Assembly: GCA_036365455.1 (NCBI GenBank)
Contig: JAWQUS010000009.1
Span: 2,696,001-2,760,000, forward strand
DNA: 64,000 nt
Direction of reading: 5' to 3'
Source: Macrosoma leucophasiata
Lineage: Eukaryota; Arthropoda; Insecta; Lepidoptera; Hedylidae
Part shown: piece after piece, positions 54,401-63,885 of the stretch
How positions within the stretch are numbered: the first letter of the stretch is position 1
How the letters are laid out: the number at the start of each line of letters is the position of its first letter
Notes under the pieces: generated by a model
Told to the model about the DNA's origin: nothing
Databases searched by the model: none
What the model saw: the letters and a program-made list of their open reading frames with translations, nothing else
Translations under genes and position numbers: made by a program

Positions 54401-57241
54401 AAACATTGGCTAGAAATAGATGCGTTTAGTGCTTAGTTTTCAATGTCGGCGTGATTTTATGAGAATCAGTTCAAGCGTGAGAAAATTAATTAAGCTTCAC
54501 GTATTTTAAACGTGTTTAGGTTCTCTTGTCAAATAAAAAAATAAAAGCGTTAACGCTTGCGTTTCTGTGGTTGAGATTTTTCGGTGTTTAAAAAAAAAGT
54601 AAATGTCTAGTTTTTTGTCGGTCTATCACAGGTCTTTAACAATTTTGTTTGAGATTCAAGTTTTGATTGTTTGTTAGTCAATGATGTGATCTTATAAGGA
54701 CTACCTTCGAGGCTCGGAACCTCAAACATGACTCGTCGGAGCAATATATGCGGTGGACAAGTTGGGTCACATGATACTCTGGGGGTACAATAACATTATA
54801 TTACGACCGCAACCGCAACACACAGACGCGCAGGCGTGTTAGTGTTAAAAATGCGTTGGCGATACAATACCTGTCCTTTCTAAATACACACCTCTCTGTG
54901 CGCATTCCTTCTTTAGGTTTAACCTTAAAGGGGTGCCTTTTAAAGGTATTCCTCGTCCATTTTTGAGCACTAGACCTATCTCAAAAGTCGCTACGCCACT
55001 AACGTTGCCCATACACGGCAAAAATATACTGAATTCTGCGAACAACACTTGCTTTGTTTACTTTGTTTTATGTTTGTTTATGCGTTCAAATAATCAAATA
55101 TTTGCAGTCGGGTTTCCTTGTGATGTTAAGGTATATATTATATGCCTTTTACACTGCATGATTTCATCTCAACTGATATATCTATTTAGTTATTCATATT
55201 TCAAGATCGGTTGTAAGTCAAGTCTCTCTAGTAAAAAGCCTAAGCACGGCTGCCTGCAGCTAAGTAGCTATGTAGGAACTCTCATTAAATGGTTCACAAC
55301 TATAATCGACTGATGATAGACCATAAGAAGCTGAGCTCGAGCTTCCTCACAGACAAAGAACAAGAGACAAGAGGCTAGTAGGTATTATGTAAGTAGATGT
55401 CTTAGTAACAGGCAACAGTATTCACGAACCATCAATGAGAAATAACGAAAAGATACATATATGTACTACTATACTATGTACATAGACTATGTACAGTACT
55501 CAACAATTAATATTGCACATCGACCCTGCGAGAGACGATCGGCTTGTTCCGACTGCGTAGAGCGTTGTTATCTCTATTGCAGACTGCCCTGACTGCCTAC
55601 GTAAGCACTGACAGTACGGTATTGGTCAAAACTTGATCAAAATGGTCGACAAACGTCAAATAAGTACGGTGTGAAAGAGATAACGCTCCACAGACCCGAA
55701 ATAAGCCTAAGTCTCCTTCCTAGGCACGATGTGCAATATTTATTGTTGAGCACTGTATAATATCATGTCAGTTCAACTATGTGCATGATAATAATAATGG
55801 CAACCCATTATACGTCCCACTGCTGGGCACGAGTCTCTCCCCTTTTTGGGAGGAGGCCTGGAGCTTACTCCACCACGCTGCTCCAATGCGGATTGGTGGA
55901 GGTGGGTGAGTCGTCGCCAACCCGCTGTCGGATGTTTTCAAACCGCCCATAAGGCCTGCGACAAGGTTTCACGACTGCTATCTATCGATAGCAACCGGGA
56001 CCGAGGGCTTAACGTGCCCACCGAAGCACGGAAACGCGCATTTAATTTGCCACTAGCGGTCACCCATCACACTACCCGACCGCGCCCGTAGTGCTTAACC
56101 GAGTAGATCGCTTCCGATCTACACCAGCCGCGGGGCCATGCGCGCTTCAACTATGTGCATATAACTGCTATTTTCCGCAAAAAAAATGATAACAAGGTAT
56201 TTAAAATAGTAAAAGTCACCTTTAGGAGTTTTAGGCACCCGACCCTGGGTTTTGATTGATAGAAGCGGTGGCTTCAAAACTTTGGAATCAGAGGAGGTCA
56301 GTGTATCGAAATTGTAATAATATCTCTTTTTAGACCTCCATGTAAAGTTGACGTAGCCCACCTCCGAGGGTATGATGGGCAGCTGGTGCGAAAAGTTGGG
56401 GTCTAGGATGTAGGGCGATATGTTCCCGTTCAGTATCGCGTACACTTGCATTGATATGCCTGGAAAAGATGGAAAACACATGAGAAATAGATTAGGTATG
56501 TCAATGAAGCAGACATTGTATATGTCTGCTGTCTGTGTGTTGAAGTATCTCTCCCCGGAATCGATGGTTGGTATGGATACCAATACAGACAGTCATACTT
56601 TATCATCCAAAGTCAATGAGATCTACTGAATTCCATCCTCCTGATTTTGAAAATGAGAGGATATTTCAATGGTGCATATGAACATATTTCGTTCATTTAT
56701 CCATATTAAATTCGATATCAATGCGCGCGGCAAATCGTCAGCAGATTTGCCCAGCTTTAATGAGAGGTGTAGAGCTTTACACTCAAGAGAGAGTCTCAAT
56801 CAAAAATTCGAATTTGTTGCACCATCCAGACAGAGATATCGACGATGTAGCGTAAGCTTGCTGGTGCTCGATGGTTCCGCATCACGCCAGGAAGCTTATC
56901 TGGACATGTAGTCGGGGAACTCTTCGCTTATCCAAAACCAATCCAATATAGTTTTATTACCATCGCACAAGCCAAGCCTGACACTTGTCGATCCAAAGTG
57001 TGATCACCATTAAAAACCAAAGCTTACCCACTGTCAGCAAGAGAATCTGAAATCTACGGATAGGATAAAGGAAGGGAACTATACCACTGAACATGCGCAC
57101 TTGTCGCTCGTCGATCCAGAGCGAGATGTCGGTGAAGGAGCGCGCGTCGGGCTCCCGGTAGTCGCGCCGCGTCGCCCCCAGCGTCAGCGACAGCGTCAGC
57201 ACCACGCCCGCCACCACCCGCGCGCCCCACCCGCCCCACAT
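42382..57241 (-). CDS. shf: Shifted / WIF-1 family secreted protein (7 exons)
   Basis: The exons in gene order are 57085-57241, 56220-56459, 54892-55035, 50514-50714, 43760-43855, 42978-43181 and 42382-42422. All introns are phase 1, and the sum of 1083 nt gives 360 residues. A hydrophobic signal peptide (residues about 6-22) is followed by a WIF domain ([14 protein letters not shown] ... [13 protein letters not shown] ... [19 protein letters not shown]), five EGF repeats (about 183-345) and a short basic tail. Secreted WIF proteins bind lipid-modified ligands. Vertebrate WIF-1 binds Wnt, whereas Drosophila Shifted stabilises and spreads Hedgehog in the extracellular matrix. The intron after exon 4 contains Coq7 on the other strand. 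Length and domain order fit the family. Confidence 0.92.
42641..42887 (-). mobile_element. SINE-like GGTGGTAGAGCTC family copy
   Basis: It has the T-run tail at left and is truncated at the ggtggtg end at right, so the head is lost. It is in shf intron 6, 90 bp from exon 6. Confidence 0.75.
42978..43181 (-). CDS. shf: shf exon 6: EGF repeats 4 and 5
   Basis: It encodes [20 protein letters not shown] with PPGSGGNHC, and [18 protein letters not shown] with EPGWRGRFC. Strong GC bias and many Arg codons set it apart from exon 5. The acceptor is ttccag and the donor gtctgt. Confidence 0.92.
43760..43855 (-). CDS. shf: shf exon 5: EGF repeat 3
   Basis: It encodes a single EGF repeat, [17 protein letters not shown] then [11 protein letters not shown]. 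The acceptor is gttacag and the donor gtaagt. Coq7 exon 1 begins only about 460 bp away on the other strand. Confidence 0.92.
44005..44080 (+). pseudogene. Lone tRNA-like relic
   Basis: It reads cacttcggtagctcagttac then tagactagtgatcccagt and cgaagtctgaattttttt. It is alignable to the tRNA-like part of the 307-bp units with a decayed B box. Unlike the other copies it is single and not inverted. Confidence 0.5.
44100..44289 (-). repeat. Interspersed repeat ending just before Coq7
   Basis: The reverse complement begins actagctgttgcccgcggat, a start shared (with changes) by 46126-46206 and 62804-63751. It ends about 30 bp before the Coq7 ATG. Confidence 0.65.
44319..44387 (+). CDS. Coq7: Coq7 exon 1: mitochondrial presequence
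   Basis: It encodes 23 residues ending SASWKKNPH before gtaagc. It is positively charged with no acidic residue, as expected for an import signal. A taattgcag acceptor-like site ends 10 bases before the ATG. Confidence 0.88.
44319..48156 (+). CDS. Coq7: Coq7, 5-demethoxyubiquinone hydroxylase (3 exons)
   Basis: The exons 44319-44387, 46633-46861 and 47879-48156 give 191 residues. Coq7 hydroxylates demethoxyubiquinone at the mitochondrial inner membrane in ubiquinone synthesis, with Coq9 as partner. An Arg-rich presequence ([15 protein letters not shown]) fits mitochondrial import. The diiron ligands are all present: Glu35 (VDHAGE), Glu65/His68 (EQEIKH), Glu117 (AVETVI) and Glu152/His155 (EQEHH). 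Junction 1 is phase 0 ([16 protein letters not shown]) and junction 2 splits a glycine codon ([11 protein letters not shown]). A ttgcag just before the ATG suggests a further 5' UTR exon. The gene lies inside an shf intron on the opposite strand. Confidence 0.95.
44950..45140. repeat. Interspersed repeat with (TCTG)n core
   Basis: It contains acggaccctacggattacta, then a run of ctgtctgtctgtccgtctgt. A minus-strand relative with gacagacagac and ggaaccctaaa is at 60530-60595. It is in Coq7 intron 1. Confidence 0.6.
45290..46130. repeat. Tandem array, about 7 units of 122-130 bp
   Basis: The marker acgggact occurs at 45302, 45429, 45551, 45681, 45803, 45933 and 46063. Spacings are 127, 122, 130, 122, 130 and 130. 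Units contain aaggagtaacttaggctact and a catacatacatac stretch that varies in length. The pattern of spacings suggests a higher-order pair. It is in Coq7 intron 1. Confidence 0.88.
46126..46206. repeat. Interspersed repeat fragment
   Basis: It begins ctagctgcgcccacgacttc and ends gcgggcacagctagta, so both ends carry inverted copies of the ctagctg motif. It is related to 44100-44289 and 62804. Confidence 0.55.
46633..46861 (+). CDS. Coq7: Coq7 exon 2
   Basis: After acceptor tcaccag it encodes [20 protein letters not shown] through [10 protein letters not shown] to [12 protein letters not shown], with donor gtaggt. It carries the first three diiron ligands. Confidence 0.95.
46930..47280 (-). 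pseudogene. RTE-type LINE C-terminal fragment, antisense
   Basis: Minus-strand frames read [20 protein letters not shown] and [20 protein letters not shown], the C-terminal tail of RTE-like elements. A frameshift separates them. It is in Coq7 intron 2, opposite to Coq7. Confidence 0.8.
47386..47643 (-). mobile_element. tRNA-derived SINE, copy 1
   Basis: On the minus strand it begins tgcctcggtagcctagtggt (A-box) and has gggttcgattcccggg (B-box), then a body and a TA-rich tail at the low-coordinate end. A second copy at 57855-58121 shares the body (acaggtggcgagcctgttg). Confidence 0.82.
47879..48156 (+). CDS. Coq7: Coq7 exon 3
   Basis: After acceptor ttacag it encodes [20 protein letters not shown] through [15 protein letters not shown] to [13 protein letters not shown] and TAA. 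It carries the remaining ligands (Glu117, Glu152, His155). Confidence 0.95.
48594..48988. mobile_element. Inverted tRNA-like retroelement, two-unit copy
   Basis: It is flanked by a 17-bp duplication with one mismatch (aagaattttctatattt at 48577-48593, aagaattttttatattt at 48989-49005). The left unit has the tRNA-like part on the minus strand, the right unit on the plus strand. The centre is almost a perfect fold at ggcaaccgttgcc near 48800. It ends gcgaaataatataaaa. It is the clearest simple head-to-head dimer of the family. Confidence 0.92.
49105..49265. mobile_element. MITE-like repeat with inverted ends
   Basis: The left end gtagtaacccacgtccgg is matched inverted at the right (cggacgtgtgttactac). 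It is related to 12088-12215. Confidence 0.65.
50099..50466. mobile_element. MITE with terminal inverted repeats
   Basis: The left end gaggaagttgtcaagtatta continues as cgtaacgcgatt and is matched inverted by tgcgttacgtaatacttgaa with ctcctcg. Its core agrees with the 8464-8797 element. It ends 48 bp from shf exon 4. Confidence 0.8.
50514..50714 (-). CDS. shf: shf exon 4: EGF repeats 1 and 2
   Basis: It encodes [19 protein letters not shown] then [13 protein letters not shown], and [17 protein letters not shown] with [11 protein letters not shown]. Each repeat has the six-cysteine EGF pattern. The acceptor is cgccag and the donor gtaagt. Confidence 0.93.
50931..52650 (-). mobile_element. mariner transposon 1, split by an insertion
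   Basis: TA flanks and about 28-bp terminal inverted repeats (ggtgagggaaaaagt at left; actttttccccgacc at right) delimit it. The minus-strand transposase is in pieces: [20 protein letters not shown] (N terminus near 52400), [31 protein letters not shown] (first catalytic Asp), then [12 protein letters not shown] and [14 protein letters not shown] (second and third Asp, DD34D type). Frameshifts and a 468-bp insertion (51873-52340) make it inactive. It lies in an shf intron. Confidence 0.92.
51873..52340. mobile_element. Small DNA element nested in mariner 1
   Basis: It begins aaaggagatgttgc and ends gcaacatctccttt, a perfect 14-bp inverted repeat. It breaks the mariner ORF between VRVAQ and WFKRFQ. 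Part of the same sequence recurs inverted at 63788-63885 (aaaatgtatgga, ccggccat and gcgggcgatgtcattttgac blocks). Confidence 0.8.
52983..53337 (-). mobile_element. Retroposed repeat, copy 2 (paired with 11191-11575)
   Basis: It has a T-run at 52983-53000 followed by the same roughly 320-bp body as the copy in ewg intron 10. It lacks about 65 bp after gtcgtgttttcgca and has extra atatcaagtat repeats. Confidence 0.7.
53790..53929. mobile_element. 140-bp foldback MITE
   Basis: The two halves are nearly complete inverted copies: ggtgagattcacagaccgca at left and gcggtctgtgaatctcgcc at right, with actttgctcg/gagcaaagt inside. It shares its end with the 34514-34897 element. Confidence 0.85.
54892..55035 (-). 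CDS. shf: shf exon 3: end of WIF domain
   Basis: It encodes [40 protein letters not shown] and LKKECAQR, aligning with the FPCLGKxxGVAAFEV stretch of WIF-1. The acceptor gttcgcag keeps phase 1, and the donor is gtgtgt. Confidence 0.88.
55494..55757. mobile_element. Tc1/mariner-type MITE, complete copy
   Basis: Imperfect 28-bp inverted ends (cagtactcaacaattaatat against cagtgctcaacaataaatat) are flanked by TA. The interior also folds, with tcagtgc-ttacgtaggcag-like blocks. Partial relatives are at 15428-15652 and 58115-58325. Confidence 0.82.
55798..56140 (+). repeat. Lepidopteran-type interspersed repeat, long copy
   Basis: It starts acccattatacgtcccactg and carries tactccaccacgctgctcca, then a GC-rich body. 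It is probably a non-LTR retrotransposon tail. The fragment at 3171-3285 is its reverse complement. Confidence 0.6.
56220..56459 (-). CDS. shf: shf exon 2: WIF domain core
   Basis: It encodes [19 protein letters not shown], then [18 protein letters not shown] and [20 protein letters not shown]. The phe-thr-trp and aromatic YYYNF motifs are typical of WIF domains. The acceptor is tttccag and the donor gtgact. Confidence 0.9.
57085..57241 (-). CDS. shf: shf exon 1: signal peptide and start of WIF domain
   Basis: It starts [20 protein letters not shown], a clear signal peptide with likely cleavage near residue 22-24. It then reads [19 protein letters not shown], the first strand of the WIF domain. 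The donor is gtatag (phase 1). Confidence 0.9.
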
Positions 57242-57854
57242 GCTGGAACGGACATAATAACTCGCGTTAAAATCTGTAAAATGACCCAGCCTATACGTAT
57301 ATTATAACTTGGGAAGCCAACAGCGTTACCTGTGCTGCGCTGGCGCTATGAAAGACGGTTGGACGTACTCATAGTCTGTGCGGATACTGATATAAGTACT
57401 TATGTCCAGCCCTTACCAACTCGAGGATTTTTTCGTCATTTGTAACTGTCTCTCTCGTACCCATACGCCAAAAACGGTAATCTCTTCGTAGATATCATAG
57501 ACGTAGTATTTTTCAAAAATTCCCGCCAATTAAAGAAAATTCTTTAAACGGGGAACAAAAAGTAGGTCCACTCAAAGTAGGTCCAGCGGAAGTCGGCCAT
57601 GTTCATAAAACAATGAGGCCTGTGCTTATGTCCTTATTTTTCAGTTATTTTCTAAGCAAGCAAAACACACTTCGTCGATTTTGGACGATTCTCAATGTAT
57701 ACTCAGGAAATAAGGTATTCTGTCTGACACGTGGTGTCCGTTATGGCGTTTAACGTGTTAATCGGACTGTACATACTTTACCAGCTCATGTTCCTTAGTG
57801 ATCCTTTACATCTTCGTAACTTCACGCATGTAATCCCCGAAGGGGTAGGCAGAG

Positions 57855-58121
57855 GTAAATGCATGCATTCAAGCATACATGCAAACACCCACGATTCGCC
57901 GGTTACGTTTTGGCCCATGTAACAGGTGGCGAGCCTGTTGCCATCTCCGGGCACATTACCAAACTCCGAGGGACTGGGAAAGTTCTAAAAAATGGAAAAA
58001 TCCCAATAGAACCAGAGATAAAGGATTTAAAACCGTTATCTCTGATAGCCCCCGACCCGGGAATCGATTCCAGGACCTCCAGCGTAATAGTAGTGGCCCA
58101 CTACCACTACTGTACCGGATC
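57855..58121 (-). mobile_element. tRNA-derived SINE, copy 2
   Basis: It is homologous to 47386-47643 over its body. The tRNA-like head at the right end is more decayed (actactgtaccggatc). Repeat sequence of the 55494 MITE family follows directly. Confidence 0.75.
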
Positions 58122-58325
58122 TGTAGAGCTTTATCTCTTTCGCACCTTAACTATGTGACGTTTGTCGACCATTTTGATCAAGTTTTGAACAATAACGTAG
58201 TATTATTACATATTCTCTGCCAATACTATCAGTGCTTACGTAGGCAGTGTGCAGAAGAGATAACGCTCTACGAAGTCGAAACTAGCCGATTGTCTCTTTC
58301 GTAGGCTCGATGTGCAATATTTCTA
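58115..58325. mobile_element. Tc1/mariner-type MITE, partial copy
   Basis: It shares gtgacgtttgtcgaccattt, cagtgcttacgtaggcagtg and ctcgatgtgcaatatt with 55494-55757. The left inverted end is missing. Confidence 0.7.
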
Positions 58326-58369
58326 GATGGATACTGTCGATGCGTTTATACTTCTGCCAGAGAGTATGT

Positions 58370-58540
58370 AATAATACTACGTATAGAATGGAGACTTCGA
58401 CGTCCCGCCCGATTTTCCCGCCTCACCCAACCTCCTCCTCTCTTATGGGAGACGTTTGGTATTCTCTACATGCTACGCACACAGGTGCACGTGTAAATAC
58501 ACGTCACTGATTGATGTCTGTGTAATAGAGACCAACATAG
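58370..58540. repeat. Interspersed repeat, copy 2 (paired with 5095-5310)
   Basis: It shares gtaataatactacgtataga-like, gacgtcccgcccgatt and acgtcactgattgatgtctg with the first copy. It is non-coding. Confidence 0.65.
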
Positions 58541-58904
58541 AGCAACGCGGGCCCGCGTTACCTCTACCGCGGTAACTCTATTTTTTTATTTTTATTTATT
58601 TATCACCACAATAACCTTAATAACTACACAGTTTAACATAATAAAAACATAAAAAGTCGTGAGTGATTATTAAAGTAAATTGTGGGAGACTGGTGCCTAA
58701 ACTAAGCAAAGCCTGTATTTCAGGACACCAGCTCTTCCCTCATAAGAAAGGATTACAGAAATTCATGAAGAATACATTGTGCTAATAATAAGGTAGATTA
58801 GGTGGTGGTACATATACAGATATATACCTTTTTTTTTTAAATAGATAAATAAAGTTTAATGTTTCACAAAATAACAAAGGCTAGTGTATAAATGAGCGCA
58901 TGCG

Positions 58905-58976
58905 TGCGTGAATGTATATGTGTGTGTATGCGTGCGAGCGAGAGTGAGTGAGTGAGTGAGTGAAAGAGAGAGAGAG

Positions 58977-59012
<36 letters not shown>

Positions 59013-59025
59013 TGTGTGTGTGATA
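58905..59025. repeat. Compound (TG)n/(GA)n microsatellite
   Basis: A run of gagtgagtgagtg, then gagagagagag, then a long tgtgtgtg tract lies immediately after the LINE stop codon at 59028 in LINE orientation. Confidence 0.9.
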
Positions 59026-59027
59026 TT

Positions 59028-59972
59028 TTACGATACAATTTCTAGAAGTTTTTCAGTCTTTTGGTAATCTAAAGTTAGTAACCATTTCTTTAGTTTATTT
59101 TTACAAATCATTTTATTGGCTTTAGTTATATTTAATTCTTTGTTGATTTTGTTATATAATTTTGGCCCACGAAAACAGTAAAATTTTTGGGCAAAATTAG
59201 TCCTTACTTTTTTAATGTTACAAACAGAAAAATGACGACGAGTTTTACTTTTGCTCATATCAATTAGTGTAGTGTCCGAGTGAACTCGAAGAATCAATGC
59301 ATGAATGTATAATTGTCGTACCGTTAAAACCTCCGATTCCCGATAAAGTGATGCTGTTTCATATCGTTGTGGCTTGGACAGCATTATTTTGAGTATAAGT
59401 CTATGAGCTCTTTCCAATTTTATTAATTTTGTCTTGTCGGCTCCTCCCCAAGACGAAATACAATACGAAACTATTGACTGAATAAGTGATAAATAGACCA
59501 TTTTTAATATTTTGAAGTCTGCTACTGATTTTAATTGCTTAAACAAATATGAGAATTTACGTACTTTCTGTGTTATATTATTTATATGAGTCTCAAATGA
59601 CAGTCTTTTATCGATAGTTACACCCAAGTAACATACACTATCCGTGGCTTCAATACAAGAGCATGTGCAAGATGAGGACAGAGGGAAAGAGCACTGGTGT
59701 GCATATAAATTTAAATTAGTTATCATTTGGTCTGAGCCTAGATTAGAAAAAGCAATATACTTGGTTTTATCTGTGTTTAAGGTCAGACAATTGTTAGCAA
59801 GCCACTTACAAACAATGTTAAAACCACTTTGCGCTGTGTTAAATACTTCATACCAAGAATCACCATTAAATGTAAGTGTGGTGTCATCAGCGTACGAAAT
59901 GATTTTACAATTTTTTATTTTTAGATAACAGAGTTCATTTATATAACACAAAAATGGATGAATGGAGACCAA
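59028..59972 (-). pseudogene. LINE ORF2 3' half, open frame
   Basis: A 314-codon open frame starts inside the RT palm: KIISYADDTTLTFNG (catalytic box intact), then CLTLNTDKTKYIAFS, VCYLGVTIDKRLSFETHINN and YCISSWGGADKTKLIKLERA. It ends at KLLEIVS. It is 5'-truncated before the RT fingers, so it cannot be active despite the open frame. It resembles Jockey/CR1-like elements. Confidence 0.9.
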
Positions 59973-60529
59973 ATGAAGCGTTTGTATGGAATTTTGGCGG
60001 AGTGTCTAGGAAATGAAGTAACCTAAAGTCGGTAAATTTTTCCATTAGTAGGTTGCCTATTAGCGGGGGCGCTATAGAGTCTCCGATTGTGTTAATTTGG
60101 AGAAACCAAATACCAATTTGAGGTGTTTTCTCACCACAAGCGAAACTCAAAGCAATAATGGCCGTGTAACAGCCGTATAATATCTTTGTTGACCATACAA
60201 ATCAGTCTCGGGTCACACCACAAAAAATGTCTGAAAAATCAAATTAACACAGATAACATAATTGATTGGGCCCCTTTGGACGTGCTCCCACAATGCACGT
60301 CGCGTGAGAAACCGTGCCATAAAAAAAACGGACAACTTCATTAAATAACCCCTGTCAAAAAGTAATAGACATTACTTTTTCTCGCTCCTGATGTCGAATT
60401 ATACTAACAAAAGGTGTTAACAAAAAAGAGGAGTATAACACCGATCTATGACGCGGGGTATCAAACATTTTTTCTATGTTCAAAAATATTTAAATGAGCT
60501 ACTAAGGTACAACTACAGAACAGAACTAA

Positions 60530-60595
60530 GCTACAGACAGACAGACAGACAGCAGAGACATTTTGACCTTCTCTGTACGGAACCCTAAAATTAAA
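60530..60595 (-). repeat. Interspersed repeat with (CAGA)n, antisense
   Basis: It reads cagacagacagacagacagc followed by ctgtacggaaccctaaaa. It is the reverse orientation of the type seen at 44950-45140. Confidence 0.6.
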
Positions 60596-60947
60596 GAAAA
60601 TCTTGATTATGATGAGATGAATGGAGCACTTAGGTATAACATACAGTGCATAATATTAAATTTACACCTAGGTAGTTTCATCAACATGTTTCAACACTGT
60701 TGCAACCGAAATTCTCATATTTTTATGAACCTACTTAATATTGATGAGATAATAATATATTTTGTGTGCCTTTCAGTACAATAGGTTTCAATGCAGTAAA
60801 CTCTCCTAGGAAGGCACTCCTGTTATACATTTTATTCATTATATTGGTTTGTTGCTGCTAGTTTTATGTGAGTACATTAGCATTACCTATAGCACGCCGT
60901 TAGTGCTTAAGTGACGACTGCAACACAAATCTGGAAAAAGGTGTATG

Positions 60948-61190
60948 TTTTTTTATTGCAGTGATGGTGACAAACAAGCATGTAGTTCACACGCATATTC
61001 AGTGTCTACCATTTACCAAAATATAAAATATGTCTCTGCACATGTAATTTATGGGGCTGTACATCACTATAGGTATATTTGGAAAACAGTTATGCCATGT
61101 GTTACCAACGAGTAATCTGTTATAATTTATGGATGCGATGGTGCATTGATCCTTAAGCTCTACCATTGAAGCTTTACCACTAGTCACCAA
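60948..61190 (-). mobile_element. Decayed SINE-like GGTGGTAGAGCTC family copy
   Basis: It has a T-run at left, gtgacaaacaagcatgtagt, tgtctctgcac, and an agctctaccattgaagct end. It is the most diverged copy in the window. Confidence 0.6.
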
Positions 61191-61279
61191 AAACATAAAC
61201 TATTATTTTGTCGACGCATGATGTGTTCTTGTGACTTATTTATTTTTAATATTCCTACAATCTTCATTATAACAACATA

Positions 61280-62563
61280 CGAGGATGGATCCAAAAGTTC
61301 GTGGCCCAAACTACAAGGAGACATGACATCTTTTTTAATTTACCGTCATGTCTTCTATTGATTTATTGTGCGCAGTTTCATTCCGATACTTAACAATATA
61401 CATTTTCTGTGATTATTTGTTTGAAGCATTCTGACGCGATTTTCAATAATGGAGAAAATTGAATATCGTGCAGTCATTAAGTACCTCAATAAAAAAGGCC
61501 TGTCACCAAAAGACATCCATCAAGATATGGTGGGCACTTTGGGGGAGTCTGCTCCATCGTATTCCAGTGTCAAGAAGTGGGTAGCTGAGTTTAAGCGCGG
61601 TCGTGAGAGCATTGAAGATGATCCTAGGAGTGGACGGCCTACAACCTCTACCACGAAAGAAAAAAAATCGATAAAATTTGTGATCTCGTACTGGGTGATC
61701 GACGTTTGACCATCGGTAAGATAGCTGAGACAACAGACATTAGTTATGGCCGGGTGCAACACATAATAACGAAAGAATTGGGATTCCATAAGGTTTCTGA
61801 TCGCTGGGTCCCGAGGTTGCTTTCAGCTGAACAAAACCGAGTTCGATTCACAATTTCGCGAGACTGTTTGGAACTTTTTGAGACTGATCCCGAGGACTTT
61901 TTGTCTAGATTTGTTACCATGGATGAAAGCTGGGTTCACCATCATATTCCTGAATCAAAGCAACAATCCAAACAGTGGAAAAGATCTGACTCACCTACAC
62001 CGAAAAAGGCTAAAGTCGTTTTGTCGACTAACAAAGTCATGGCTTCTGTTTTTTGGGATGCGAAGGGCATTATTTTTGTAGATTATTTACCGAAAGGTCA
62101 GACTATTAATTCTAGATATTATTGTAACCTTTTACGAAGACTACGAGAAGAAATAAAAGAAAAAAGGCCGGGAATGTTGCGTAAGAAAGTTTTGTTCCAT
62201 CAAGACAATGCACGCGTTCACACTTCGGTTGAAACAATGTCTGTAATCCATGATTGTGGCTACGAATTGCTGCCCACACTTATTCGCAGTTTTTAGCCCC
62301 CTCAGATTATCATTTATTTCCAAATTTAAAAAAACATTTGGGTGGCTCGAAATTTTCGACCAAAGATGAGGTGATAGTCGCAGTAAACGAGTATTTCGCC
62401 GACCTTCCGGAATCTTTTTTTTTCGAGGGGATAAACAAGTTACAGTTCAGGTGGAAGAAGTGTGTTGAGCTAGATGGAGACTATGTCGAAAAATAAAAAT
62501 AAATTTAGACCCACTTTTCTTTCATTTTCTTGGTCGGGCTTCGAACTTTTGGATCCACCCTCG
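61280..62563 (+). mobile_element. mariner transposon 2, nearly full length
   Basis: It is 1284 bp between TA dinucleotides, with matching ends cgaggatggatccaaaagtt and, inverted, cgagggtggatccaaaagtt. The transposase (61449-62496) starts [20 protein letters not shown], with the HTH part, then WVHHHIPE after MDES (first Asp), LFHQDNARVHTS (second Asp) and LAPSDYHLFP (third Asp; DD34D). Two frameshifts break it: one at an A-run near 61665 and one near 62270. No other major damage is visible. Confidence 0.93.
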
Positions 62564-62803
62564 TACCTAAAAGTTTTTAGTGGGAACTCTAAAATAGATG
62601 TTTAAAAAATGTTTCGGAACCCTGATGGGAATATCATTGTGGCTTTGACTTGTTTGTGTTTGGAGCTCCCGGGAATTAAAAGAAGAAATGGATATATGTT
62701 TTTCTTTTTTTTTTTTTTTTGAGAACAATAGAATCAGAGTCCATACTCCAGTGGAGTAAAATCTATACACTTTATATTTTATTTCATTAATTATTTATGG
62801 AAT

Positions 62804-63751
62804 ACTAGCTTTTGCCCGCGACTTCGTTCGCGTGGACTTCAGGTTCGTCCCGTCTAGTCTAGTAATAAGTAAGAAATACGGTAACTAAGCACTGCAGAGC
62901 CCTAATTTGTACGTGTAACTCCTAACCAAAAAGAAACCTGGCAATAACTAACCTTAGGCCTATATTACTTAAAGTAGGCGACCATACGTTTTTATCAAAT
63001 CGCTAATGCCTTGAAAATTCGCAAAACGGACACAACCGTCAACGACGTCTGCCCTCACGCGTCTACCCGCGTTCGGGTCGCGCACTCAGCGATGAGCCAC
63101 TTCTTCCCCACCGCACCTACCCCGCTCCCCCCACGCCCCGTTCGCCTGGCGCCACTGCCGGTATTTATCACCGAAACGGTATTTATCGCCGAAATTGCTA
63201 TGACTCTGCATTTTAAATCTGTGATATCTTCGAAAATATTTATTTAATTTACATGCTGTAAAAAGCCATATTGATCTTTATTAAATGCACAATGTATTTA
63301 AGATACTTAATTGGATAAGGATTAATACTGTATTGCTTAAAATCGCTTCGTAAATAAGCCATTATTTCTCGTACAAAGTAAAGGATAAAAAATGGTTATT
63401 GTGGGTTATTCCTAAGAGATAAACATATACCATCACGGACTTTTTTGTAGACCTTTTTAAGCTGTACAATACTGTAGTAAATTGTTTTGATCTATCTTGT
63501 AGGATTCAGTCAGCGTTTGCAATGTAAGCGCAAAAAATGTGTTTTTTCTACGACCTCACATTAAAAACCTCAAAAATTGTAGCCTATGTGTTATTCTGAT
63601 GTATAAGCTATAGCCTATGTGTTATTCTGATGTATAAGCTATATTGTGGTAAAGTTTCATTCAAATCCATTCAGTAGTTTTTACGTGAAAGAGTAACAAA
63701 CATCCATACATCCATACTTACAAACTTTCGCCTTTATAATAGTAGTAGGAT
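62804..63751. repeat. Interspersed repeat with lepidopteran-type ends
   Basis: It starts actagcttttgcccgcgact and ends in ttcagtagtttttacgtgaa, then acaaactttcgcctttataa and tagtagtaggat. These end motifs are ones I associate with abundant lepidopteran repeats. A 24-bp direct repeat (tagcctatgtgttattctga type) lies at 63581-63629. It is non-coding. Confidence 0.6.
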
Positions 63752-63787
63752 TATACTAATAGAAGCGGTTGTCTTATTCCATTTATC

Positions 63788-63885
63788 GAAAAGGAGATGT
63801 TGCAAAAATGTATGGATCTCCGGCCATTTGCAACTCAAAACCAACATGGCGAATATGGCGGGCGATGTCATTTTGACAAATTCCA
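63788..63885. mobile_element. Partial copy of the element nested in mariner 1
   Basis: It begins aaaaggagatgttgcaaaaa and runs through gcgggcgatgtcattttgac. It lacks about 115 bp present in the 51873-52340 copy. The rest of the window to 64000 is AT-rich with no gene seen. Confidence 0.7.

Noticed and set aside
58856..59038. His/Thr repeat frame
   Set aside because: Translation of a TG/GA microsatellite.
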